A stretch of DNA of 64,000 nt from CAITYL01 sp041651315 (GTDB taxonomy: Bacteria > Verrucomicrobiota > Lentisphaeria > Oligosphaerales > CAITYL01): contig JBAZJM010000002.1 of NCBI GenBank assembly GCA_041651315.1, forward strand, positions 1-64,000, written 5' to 3'. The position numbers were made by a program, and so were the translations under genes. The notes beneath the pieces are model-generated. The model was not told the DNA's origin. It saw only the letters and a list, made by a program, of their open reading frames with translations, and made no database searches. Within the stretch, counting starts at the first letter, position 1. Every line of letters starts with the position of its first letter. This document shows positions 26,684 to 34,838 of this stretch, piece after piece.

Positions 26684-27817
26684 ATGGAACTATTAGAGAT
26701 AGACGACCTCGAAAAAGAAGAGGCGGAGCTGAGAGAAGCCAGACTGGCATATTATAATCTTACTCCGATAATGTCAGATCCTGAGTACGATGCACGCCTC
26801 GAAAGACTAAAGCGACTAAAGCCAGGAAGTTTCGAAGTCGAAGTCGTTGGAGCTGAAGTTCCAAAACTTTCTGTTTGGGAAAAAGTAGAGCACAAGATCC
26901 CGATGGGGTCATTGTCAAAAGTAAACAGTGAAAAAGAATTTCGCGAGTGGGCAACAGAAGTCATTGGAGATGATGACGGCCCGAAAGCTTTCTTATTTAC
27001 GCATAAAATTGACGGGTCGAGTATGGAACTCGTCTACGAAGCTGGGGAATTAGTAAGATGCGTTACTAGAGGGAATGGGACAATCGGTGAAAACGTAACT
27101 GATAATGTCTCTCGAATACCGAACATTCCAAAATCGATTGTTATATCTAGTGAAGAAGTGACGGTTCGAGGTGAAGTCGTCATGTTAAAGCAAGTTTTTC
27201 AGGAGAAATACTCCGAAAACTATGCTAATCCTCGAAATACTGCAGCAGGAAAAATCAGAGATAAGAAAACAGACGGTAGAGACTGCGTTAATCTGATCTT
27301 CCTTGCATATACACTAGTATCTGCTACTGCACCGAAAACAGAAGAAAAATGTTTCCGAGTTTTACAGAAGCTAGAATTTCAAGTACCAGATTACGGAACC
27401 GGGAGCATAGACGATGCAGTCGAATGGCACAAAGCACTTGCAGATTATAAACGAGAAATAAATCCGTATGAAATGGATGGAACAGTAATAAGAATAAACG
27501 ACATTAAAGCACAAGAAGAACTCGGTGATTTAGGTATGAGACCAAGAGGTCAAATTGCCTATAAATTTGATCCGATAATGGGAATCACTAAAGTGATCGA
27601 CATTAAATGGCAAGTCGGAAATTCCGGTCGAATAACACCGGTAGCTTCTGTTGAACCAATAGAAGTTGGTGGAGTAACAATAACTAGTATTTCACTTCAC
27701 AACTTAGCGATGTTTAAAGAATTGGCTTTATTCCAGGGATGTCGCGTCTTAGTTAGTAGAAGAAACGATGTCATCCCATATATTGAGCAGAATCTTGATG
27801 CTAAAGAAGCTGCCTAG
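26684..27817 (+). CDS. ligA: NAD-dependent DNA ligase, N-terminal half (adenylation and OB domains)
   Basis: 377 residues from the ATG at 26684; a longer GTG-start frame (26642) overlaps the upstream gene and adds 14 residues without ligase character. The adenylated lysine is Lys108 in THKIDGSS. Other ligase motifs are TRGNGTIGENVTDN, VRGEVVM, NPRNTAAGKIRDK and the OB-fold entry VGNSGRITPVASV. Domain Ia (first 60 residues, for NAD/NMN binding) is shortened, with YYNLTPIMSDPEYDARL present. The zinc finger, HhH and BRCT domains are missing; they are encoded at 23409-24212. Confidence 0.92.
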   Translation: MELLEIDDLEKEEAELREARLAYYNLTPIMSDPEYDARLERLKRLKPGSFEVEVVGAEVPKLSVWEKVEHKIPMGSLSKVNSEKEFREWATEVIGDDDGPKAFLFTHKIDGSSMELVYEAGELVRCVTRGNGTIGENVTDNVSRIPNIPKSIVISSEEVTVRGEVVMLKQVFQEKYSENYANPRNTAAGKIRDKKTDGRDCVNLIFLAYTLVSATAPKTEEKCFRVLQKLEFQVPDYGTGSIDDAVEWHKALADYKREINPYEMDGTVIRINDIKAQEELGDLGMRPRGQIAYKFDPIMGITKVIDIKWQVGNSGRITPVASVEPIEVGGVTITSISLHNLAMFKELALFQGCRVLVSRRNDVIPYIEQNLDAKEAA

Positions 27818-28103
27818 TACGAAGTATCGATGTAATTCTTGAACTAAATGATAAATTTCCTCCAGAATTCATTAAATTCTGGATAGTTATAGTCCATGAC
27901 TTTGGTCGTTCATCCTCAGTATTGGGAATGAAAGCAGACCATCCACGTCTCGGTACTCGAGGAGGATTGTGGTTATAACCAGGATCGTCTGCTGATATGA
28001 AAACATGCGTCGGATTATCCTTGGCAAAATTTTCCATATCAGCAGTCAACTCTGATATGTTTTCAAAATCGGTAGGGAGTGGAGAATTATCTTTATCTGT
28101 CAC
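27801..28103 (-). CDS. Small uncharacterised protein
   Basis: 100 residues; Pro/Asn-rich middle (DDPGYNHNPPRVPRRGW) and a basic tail. Its 3' end overlaps the 3' end of the ligase gene by 17 bp tail-to-tail, so transcripts of the two strands would interfere unless they stop here. Not recognised. Confidence 0.6.
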   Translation of the reverse strand: MTDKDNSPLPTDFENISELTADMENFAKDNPTHVFISADDPGYNHNPPRVPRRGWSAFIPNTEDERPKSWTITIQNLMNSGGNLSFSSRITSILRTRQLL

Positions 28104-28123
28104 AAATCACATTACAACAGATA

Positions 28124-30952
28124 TTAACTACAGCCGGTACTAACTCCACAGGTACCACATAAATAACAAGTACCAACTCTACGAGTGATGGCACCGCAAT
28201 TCATACAAGGCGGTGCATCACTACTCATTGCCGGTGAAGCAGAATCCATAACTGACGGAATCGATGAAGGAGGAGGAAGAGATTCGATTGAGACAGCACG
28301 CGTCTTAATCTTATCAGCCATCCCAGAGTTCTCCCCGCCAAAATAACGGATATCCAAGAACTTAAATATGTAATCATATATACTATCAGCAAATCGAATC
28401 TCAGGATTATCCGTCATCCCGGCAGGTTCAAAACGCTGATGAATGAAACTCTTGATCATAACTGGAAGTGGAGTACCATGTTGAAGAGCTATGCTCATCA
28501 TCATAGTAAAACCATCAAGAAGACCACCAAGAGTTGATCCATTCTTACCAAGACGTACAAAAACTTCTCCCGGTGTTCCATCGTCATATTCATTTACCAT
28601 CAAGTATGCTTTATGGCCACCGATGTTAAACTTGTGCCTGAAGCCCTTAACATCTCTCGGGAGACGACGACGCTTTAGAATAGGGACCTCAATGGGAACT
28701 TCACGAATAACTTCACGAATCCCAGTCTTTGCTTCTTCATCATCTCTACTCTTCGTCTTCAATGGCTGAGATTTTTTACAACCATCTCGGTAAAGAGCGA
28801 TGCATTTCAGACCGAGTTTCCAACCTTCGTAATAGAGATCCGCAATGTCTTCAACAGTTGCATTACTCTTAAGGTTAACCGTCTTGCTTTGAGCACAAGT
28901 AATGAGTGGTTGTATGGCAGCCATCATCTTCAAATGACCGATGGGTGTAACACAACGCCCAGAGAGCATAGAAGGCATGGCACATTCGAAAACTGGAAGA
29001 TGCTCAGCCTTCAAAAATGGAGCACCTTCAATATCATCATTTTCAGTTAGAAAATTCGAAATTCCAGAAACTTCGTCTTCTGAGTATCCGAGATTATGAA
29101 GCGCCGTCTTAACCGCTCCACTAACTAATTTCATAGATCCGCCACCAACAAGTGACTTGTATGAAACTAATGAGAAAGCCGGTTCAATTCCGGTGGTATC
29201 CATACCCATAAGGAATGAGATGGTCCCAAGAGGAGCTTGAAGTGTTGCTTGAGAGATCGAGTATCCGTGTTTCTCACCAAGCTTTATGACTTCGTCCCAA
29301 GCTTTTTCAGATGTACTAAGAACATCATCACCAAGTGGATCTTTAACGACACCCCAACGTTTCAGAACATTCTTATTCGCTTCTCGGTGCATTTTCATGA
29401 CACCAAGCATCGGTTCTTTGTTCTTTTCGAATTCTGCGAATGGAGAAGTTCTGGCTGCTAGTTTAGCAGCTACGGTATAAGCATTAGCAGTCATAAGACT
29501 AGCTAATCGCGCTGCAACTACGCGACCTTCATCAGAATCATAAGCAAGGCCAAGATTCATGAGAAGCGCGCCAAGATTTCCATAATTCAAACCGATAGGA
29601 CGAAGAGCTAGTGAATTCTTCGTAATAGCGGGAGTAGGATACTCAGCTTTGGCAATGATAGCATTTTGCGCAGTAACGAAAATTCGAATAGCATGCTCAA
29701 AACGCTTCACATTGAGAGTACGACCATCAAAAAATCTCGTTAAGTTCAAAGCACAAAGGTTGCAGGCGGTGTTGTCTATATGAAGAAATTCTGCGCAAGG
29801 ATTACTTGAACGAATTCTTCCGGAATTCGGAGTTGTGTGCCATTTGTTGATCGTGTCCGAGTATTGGACGCCGGGATCACCACAGAACCATGCAGCTTTA
29901 GCGATTTCAAGCCAAACGTCTTTAGCTTTATAGGTTCCAACAATTGAACCAGTAATTCGTGCTTTAGTCTCCCAAGAACGATCATCAGTGACAGCTCTCA
30001 TGAATTCGTCTGAGATACTAACTGAATGATTAGCGTTCTGGAATGAAACCCATTTATAAGCAGAGTTCGGATCATCATAGCTTGCGCTATAACCAATATC
30101 AATCAAATCATGAGCGCGTTTCTCTTCAACGGCTTTACATGTAATGAAACCAGGGCGGCCGTCTTTCGTTTTAATAATATCAGGATGATCAATATCAATT
30201 ACTACGATCTTCGCAGCGTTACGAGTACTGCCACCGCTCTTCATCACTTTGGCGCCCTTATCGCATTCCTCCATGAATCCGAGAGGGCCGCAAACATAGG
30301 CTCCCGACGAGAGTTTCTCGTAGGAAGATCTGAGTGACGAAAAATTCGCACCAGAACCAGAACCACCAGCAAAAATGATTTTCTCTGATTTTTGAAATTC
30401 AGAAATAGATTCTAAAGAATCACCGACACCAGAGATGAAGCAAGCAGACGCAGCTTGTCGACGACCAGGAACGCCCAGATTAAACCAAACAGGAGAATTG
30501 AAAGCACCGAGCTGGTGAAGAAGAGCATAGATGAGCTCTTGTTCATAAATATCAGCGTCTTTTTGTGATTCAAAATAACCCTGATCAAAAGCCCACTTCG
30601 TTAATGTTGAAGCAACTCTCGAAAAAACTTGTCTAACAGAATTTTCACGAACATTATCGATCATTCGGAAATATTTGTCAGCGACAATATTTATCGTAGT
30701 TTCAGTCCACCATGCAGGAACTTCGATTCCTTTACATTCGAACACAATGGTTCCATCCGGCCGAGCAATGACAGCATCAACTATTTTCCATTCAATATCA
30801 TCGAATGGATGAACGCCGTCTTTCGTGAAAACTCGAGACCAACGTCCAATCTCACGACCCTCTTTGGCCATGCCAGCAACACTTTCAAGAGTCTTGACTC
30901 CAGGGGAAATTTCAACGGGTGATAGAGGGTCAGCTACGGCCGCGCTTGTCAT
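28124..30952 (-). CDS. nrdJ: Adenosylcobalamin-dependent (class II) ribonucleotide reductase
   Basis: 942 residues. Reduces ribonucleotides to deoxyribonucleotides with a B12-generated radical. Key features: the first redox Cys in ASACFISGVGDS, the radical-site NPCAEFLHID, and the second redox Cys in ACNLCALNL. The TSCPD domain is around residue 760-860 (VNEYDDGTPGEVFVRLGKNG). A zinc-type C-terminus CMNCGAI...CYLCGTCG carries the cysteines that re-reduce the active site. It needs host cobalamin. It starts 23 bp inside the upstream gene's end, so it shares that transcript. Confidence 0.94.
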   Translation of the reverse strand: MTSAAVADPLSPVEISPGVKTLESVAGMAKEGREIGRWSRVFTKDGVHPFDDIEWKIVDAVIARPDGTIVFECKGIEVPAWWTETTINIVADKYFRMIDNVRENSVRQVFSRVASTLTKWAFDQGYFESQKDADIYEQELIYALLHQLGAFNSPVWFNLGVPGRRQAASACFISGVGDSLESISEFQKSEKIIFAGGSGSGANFSSLRSSYEKLSSGAYVCGPLGFMEECDKGAKVMKSGGSTRNAAKIVVIDIDHPDIIKTKDGRPGFITCKAVEEKRAHDLIDIGYSASYDDPNSAYKWVSFQNANHSVSISDEFMRAVTDDRSWETKARITGSIVGTYKAKDVWLEIAKAAWFCGDPGVQYSDTINKWHTTPNSGRIRSSNPCAEFLHIDNTACNLCALNLTRFFDGRTLNVKRFEHAIRIFVTAQNAIIAKAEYPTPAITKNSLALRPIGLNYGNLGALLMNLGLAYDSDEGRVVAARLASLMTANAYTVAAKLAARTSPFAEFEKNKEPMLGVMKMHREANKNVLKRWGVVKDPLGDDVLSTSEKAWDEVIKLGEKHGYSISQATLQAPLGTISFLMGMDTTGIEPAFSLVSYKSLVGGGSMKLVSGAVKTALHNLGYSEDEVSGISNFLTENDDIEGAPFLKAEHLPVFECAMPSMLSGRCVTPIGHLKMMAAIQPLITCAQSKTVNLKSNATVEDIADLYYEGWKLGLKCIALYRDGCKKSQPLKTKSRDDEEAKTGIREVIREVPIEVPILKRRRLPRDVKGFRHKFNIGGHKAYLMVNEYDDGTPGEVFVRLGKNGSTLGGLLDGFTMMMSIALQHGTPLPVMIKSFIHQRFEPAGMTDNPEIRFADSIYDYIFKFLDIRYFGGENSGMADKIKTRAVSIESLPPPSSIPSVMDSASPAMSSDAPPCMNCGAITRRVGTCYLCGTCGVSTGCS

Positions 30953-31844
30953 TCAATGCCTCCTCAGATAGACGAACAATCTCAGCTTCTAACATCAATC
31001 CAGCAGAAGAATTCCCGACTTTGTGTAATAAGTCTGCATTACACAAAGTATCAAGACTTTTCAGTAGAGAGTCTTGACTCCATAAACCAACCTTAGGTTC
31101 CACCATCTTTCGATAAACAAAAGGATGAACCCCGATCTTTTCTGCTATTTCTTGTCCCGATAGTCCGGATGAGCGAAGACGCTCGATTAGCAGCATCTGA
31201 ATAATATGACGCTGTAAAAAAGCGATTACCCATCCCGTTTCGTCGTTGTTTTCTTGAAGTTTGTCCAGAAAAGCAAAAGCTTTGACCGGACGTCCTTCGC
31301 AAACAGCGTCTAACACTTCTTTCGGGGTTAACTCGGCAGAAAAGCATAGAACGGCCTTAACATCTTCCGGGGTTACGACCCCGGAAGGAACTAAAACCGA
31401 TATTTTCCGTATTTCCGAAAATATCTTCCGCAGGCTTTTTCTGCTGTTCACAAAAAGTCCGACGGCTACACGCGCTAAATCGATATTGAAATTTTCGCCT
31501 TCCTTTATAATCCAACCGAGATATTCATTCTTATCATCAAATGATTTGAGCTTCGGAAAATCATATGATTTACGACAAGAAGCGTGGGAAAGTTTCTTTT
31601 TTGATACTACGATAACATCATCGTCAAATGATGAGAGAAGAGGAACATCATCAGCCCCCCATAGGATGAAAACACGAGAAAGATTATCTTTAGGAATCGT
31701 TGAAGATTCTTGAAGATAATTCGATAATTGACTAGGAAGTTTGAACTGATAAACAGTCTTGGCAAGACTAGAAGCTGCTTCTTGAAACGCTGCCCGTTCA
31801 ACAAGAAACTCTTCCTCACCGCTAATTAGAGTAAGTTTTGCCAC
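30930..31844 (-). CDS. holA: DNA polymerase III delta-like clamp-loader subunit
   Basis: 304 residues. The order LISGEEEFLVERA at the N-terminus, a mid-section with KKKLSHASCRK and helical domain II, and the C-terminal domain (DAVCEGRPVKAFAFLDKL, FLQRHIIQMLLI) fit bacterial delta. Delta opens the sliding clamp. It has no P-loop, as expected. Neighbour: delta' directly upstream. Confidence 0.82.
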   Translation of the reverse strand: MAKLTLISGEEEFLVERAAFQEAASSLAKTVYQFKLPSQLSNYLQESSTIPKDNLSRVFILWGADDVPLLSSFDDDVIVVSKKKLSHASCRKSYDFPKLKSFDDKNEYLGWIIKEGENFNIDLARVAVGLFVNSRKSLRKIFSEIRKISVLVPSGVVTPEDVKAVLCFSAELTPKEVLDAVCEGRPVKAFAFLDKLQENNDETGWVIAFLQRHIIQMLLIERLRSSGLSGQEIAEKIGVHPFVYRKMVEPKVGLWSQDSLLKSLDTLCNADLLHKVGNSSAGLMLEAEIVRLSEEALNDKRGRS

Positions 31845-31866
31845 GGGAGATTAATATACAATAAAA

Positions 31867-32649
31867 TCAGTCGCAAAAACATGCCCTATGCCAATGAATC
31901 TCCACATTGGCTGAAGGAACTTTAATTATATCAGCACAAAATTGTAAAAAACGACGACTACGAGATCTATTTAACAATTTCGATTCAATAACAGCAGATC
32001 TACACACAATAGAGATAGCATCTCTTTCTTTTGATCGACCAGATTTAATTTTCTTCACAGCTTCCGGAATGAAAATTGATTTATCGCCAGAAAGAATTTT
32101 GAGTACGCTGTGTCGTAATTCTTGAAAAGGGCCAGACATTATTGTTTGATAAAGACCTGGACGACCATCACATAAAGCTACGAGTGCTGGCTCAGTAACG
32201 AATTCAAGACAATTTGAAATTTCTTCATCAGATAAACAATTCCACCTAATAATATGAACGAATCGTGATAAGAGAGGCGGAACAAGTAAGCCACGATCTG
32301 AAACAATAAATATGACTAAACATCCGTCAGGAGTTTCTTCACAAAGTTTCAACCATGCATCTTGAGCTGGTTCGCTTAATCGATCAGCTTCATCAACTAC
32401 AATAGCTCTGAATGAACCGAGAACAGGATGTGAATCACAAAAGTCTCGAGCTTCTCTAGCTCCTTCAGGACCAGTATCAGCTACATGTAAATCTTCAGGA
32501 CCAAGAAAATCTTCCAAAAACGAACAGATGAATGTCTTTTTTCCGATATAGTCAGGTCCCTCAAGAAGAAGATTTCTCGGCGGATTCGGGGACTTCAGGA
32601 GTGTCTCTATCTCCCGCTGTGAGTTCTCGTTTCCTGAAATCTTCGGCAT
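31867..32649 (-). CDS. holB: DNA polymerase III delta'-like clamp-loader subunit
   Basis: 260 residues, AAA+ fold. Walker A is GPDYIGKKTF (31-40), Walker B-like VVDEADRLS (about 88-96), and an arginine-finger-type LLSRFVHII follows. The short length and weak P-loop resemble delta' rather than DnaX. The start lies inside the small zinc ribbon gene (88-bp overlap). Confidence 0.85.
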   Translation of the reverse strand: MPKISGNENSQREIETLLKSPNPPRNLLLEGPDYIGKKTFICSFLEDFLGPEDLHVADTGPEGAREARDFCDSHPVLGSFRAIVVDEADRLSEPAQDAWLKLCEETPDGCLVIFIVSDRGLLVPPLLSRFVHIIRWNCLSDEEISNCLEFVTEPALVALCDGRPGLYQTIMSGPFQELRHSVLKILSGDKSIFIPEAVKKIKSGRSKERDAISIVCRSAVIESKLLNRSRSRRFLQFCADIIKVPSANVEIHWHRACFCD

Positions 32650-32779
32650 TTGCTCTTCCTACTTCGATCAACTCTATTTTAATTTCATACAATCGAAGAC
32701 ACAAAGGGCAAGCGGCCGTATTATAGCGACCAAGAAGAACTAAACCAGACGATGGACAGTTTTGGCAAAAGAAGATCAA
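32561..32779 (-). CDS. Small zinc-ribbon protein
   Basis: 72 residues from a TTG at 32779 that overlaps the upstream stop codon (TTGA), a typical coupling arrangement. FFCQNCPSSG and ACPLCLRLYE form a C4 ribbon. The C-terminal 30 residues overlap the delta' gene in another frame. Considered real because of the motif and coupling, though function is unknown. Confidence 0.55.
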   Translation of the reverse strand: MIFFCQNCPSSGLVLLGRYNTAACPLCLRLYEIKIELIEVGRANAEDFRKRELTAGDRDTPEVPESAEKSSS

Positions 32780-32976
32780 TAGTTAAATGCTCCTCCAACC
32801 GGAACAACCCAAACATGTCCACACTTAGTGCATTTAAACATTGGAGCAGAAGAGCCATCTTGTGACATCTTCTCAGCTCTCTTACCATCACACTTCTGAC
32901 CCTCTGTTCTTGGATCAGAACCACGGGTACAGCGCATAAAAACAACCGGATTGGATTTTTCTTCAATATTTGACAA
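32776..32976 (-). CDS. Small zinc-ribbon-like protein
   Basis: 66 residues. Cys pairs occur as FMRCTRGSDPRTEGQKC and FKCTKCGHVW; the second is a classical zinc knuckle. It leads into the TTG-start zinc ribbon gene by a stop/start overlap. Function unknown. Confidence 0.62.
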   Translation of the reverse strand: MSNIEEKSNPVVFMRCTRGSDPRTEGQKCDGKRAEKMSQDGSSAPMFKCTKCGHVWVVPVGGAFNY

Positions 32977-32986
32977 GTTTTTCTCC

Positions 32987-33331
32987 TTACGGAGAAAACT
33001 CTACTATCAACAAAGCTCGAATACGATCAAGAATAATATTTATAGGTTCAGTTGGGAATAAATCTAAGTTTACTTTAGATACAACTGATTTACAACGATC
33101 AAAATCTGATTTCAAAAGAGTCCATGATTCTCCAAGTATATTCGGATTTTGAGCTTTAACAACTTCCGGAGAATCTGCTGAACTAAAAACACTAACTGTT
33201 AATTTATTTTGTTTCAAACGATAAACAAGCATTGGATATGAAGTAGTGACATGCTCTATCGTTGCAGCACGAAAAAGACGGTTTATCTTTTCGCCAGTAA
33301 ATGAATCACTAAGACTTCCATCCAAAGCCAT
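32987..33331 (-). CDS. Uncharacterised protein coupled to the gene upstream
   Basis: 114 residues from the ATG at 33331, two bases after the upstream TGA at 33333-33335. A longer frame opens at 33457 but would overlap the upstream gene by 125 bp, so the shorter start is preferred. No motif recognised; the C-terminal half is beta/alpha mixed, and basic at the N-terminus. Confidence 0.65.
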   Translation of the reverse strand: MALDGSLSDSFTGEKINRLFRAATIEHVTTSYPMLVYRLKQNKLTVSVFSSADSPEVVKAQNPNILGESWTLLKSDFDRCKSVVSKVNLDLFPTEPINIILDRIRALLIVEFSP

Positions 33332-33332
33332 G

Positions 33333-34541
33333 TCATGCCCATGGGCAAAAACGGATTGAAGCAACAGAGAAAGCTGCTCTCGAGATTGAGAAAGCTTGTT
33401 GAGTTTGAGCCCCTGGAGCTTCACTCTTCTTTCGTCGACCGGCACCGGCACCAGCATCAGGTTTGATAGCGTCTACATCAACACCCTGACTCTGAAGTTT
33501 CTTCGTTAGACGACTCAAATCGTCTTGTTCTTTCGGGCCAAGTCCGTCTTTCGATTCTGCCTTCGCCTTATAGCGAGCGACCTTTCGCTCATCGATACCA
33601 CGCTGATAATCTTCTTTACCCTGTAGCTTCTCGCGTTCCTTTTTACGAACAGCAGAAGGATCTACATCAGCAAAGAATGTTTCTTTCAAGACGCCATAAT
33701 CACCAGGCGTCATATAATTCTCAATGAAGACCCAGATCTTATCTAGAAGCTTCTTACGAAGATCACCGACAAAACCTGACCAGCGTTTCTTATTCTTCTC
33801 ATACATCTCGGGATTCTTCTCTTGAAGAGCCGAGGCCTGACCCATATTTTCCTTCACATCAGAACCAAAAGTGCCGATGTCATCATCAAAAATTAACTCG
33901 AATAAACTAAGCTCTTCCGGAGTTAAAGACTTCTTTAACTCGGGGATATATTCATCGATAACGTCATAAAATTCACGAATTGCAGAATGATCATCAAGAG
34001 CCTTACCCAACGCAGTGTCATCAGGCGTCGGCATTCTGCCTTCGCCTTCACCCATCCCACCAGCATCATCACGTTTTCCGAAAGCTTGATCGATCGTTTT
34101 TTCCTGCTTCGTCTTCTTCATTTTCTGCATCGATCCGCTCATAGCGGTCGTACGCAAATTGCTATACATTGCTGAAAGAGCATCTTCCCACTTATCCCAA
34201 TCCTTGGCAAAATCCCACGGTTTGCCAGTTTTACGTTGGATTGGTTCACCACTTTCATCTCTCTGAACAACACCAGCATCATCGGTTTCATATCTTGAAC
34301 CGGTAGTGATGTAGGTCAAGAAATCCTGCACAGCATCCATCGCAGCACTTTCATTATTTTGAAGTTGCTTACGAGCAATGGCCATCAATTTATGACCAAT
34401 GGTAGCTGGACTAATATCAACACTCTGATCAGGGAACTGCTTCTTCAGAATATTAATAATGGCTTTCCCAAAACCAGTTTCGATATCCGCATATAAGCGG
34501 AACATAGCCAATATTAGTCTGGTAGATGCTGCAAGGCGCAT
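33333..34541 (-). CDS. Uncharacterised charged protein, possibly sigma-like
   Basis: 402 residues. Residues 45-85 have a helical pattern (AIARKQLQNNESAAMDAVQDFL) like an extracytoplasmic sigma region 2, and residues about 195-275 contain LTPEELSLFELIF followed by helices in which a region-4-like turn could sit. Neither is clear enough to name. The C-terminal 120 residues are very Lys/Arg/Glu-rich (VRKKEREKLQGKEDYQR). Alternative: a virion protein. Confidence 0.65.
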   Translation of the reverse strand: MRLAASTRLILAMFRLYADIETGFGKAIINILKKQFPDQSVDISPATIGHKLMAIARKQLQNNESAAMDAVQDFLTYITTGSRYETDDAGVVQRDESGEPIQRKTGKPWDFAKDWDKWEDALSAMYSNLRTTAMSGSMQKMKKTKQEKTIDQAFGKRDDAGGMGEGEGRMPTPDDTALGKALDDHSAIREFYDVIDEYIPELKKSLTPEELSLFELIFDDDIGTFGSDVKENMGQASALQEKNPEMYEKNKKRWSGFVGDLRKKLLDKIWVFIENYMTPGDYGVLKETFFADVDPSAVRKKEREKLQGKEDYQRGIDERKVARYKAKAESKDGLGPKEQDDLSRLTKKLQSQGVDVDAIKPDAGAGAGRRKKSEAPGAQTQQAFSISRAAFSVASIRFCPWA

Positions 34542-34589
34542 GCAACTAATTCAGACTAAAGGGCTAGTTTTAGGACCGATCTAAATCAA

Positions 34590-34838
34590 CTAATCAGACA
34601 ATTGGCCGGTTTTATCATTAGGGAAAGTCATCAGTACCGGCCCATTGCAAGTGAGACAACAATCACCGACAACTTCACTTTTGACAACGGAGTTGTTAAC
34701 GTGACCTTCAGCACATCGAAATTTAGGTCCCGGATTTTCATACCAAGAATCGGGGATCCCCATAAATATAGGTTCCCCATTTTCTTCATATTTTAAACGA
34801 AGAACGAAGATTCTTTTTCGAAGTTCTTCGAATTCCAC
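34590..34838 (-). CDS. Small zinc-ribbon protein
   Basis: 82 residues. FRCAEGHVNNSVV and DCCLTCNGPVLMTFP give a C-x-GH...C-x2-C metal site. The start shares one base with the stop of the sigma/DnaA-like gene. Function unknown. Confidence 0.65.
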   Translation of the reverse strand: MEFEELRKRIFVLRLKYEENGEPIFMGIPDSWYENPGPKFRCAEGHVNNSVVKSEVVGDCCLTCNGPVLMTFPNDKTGQLSD

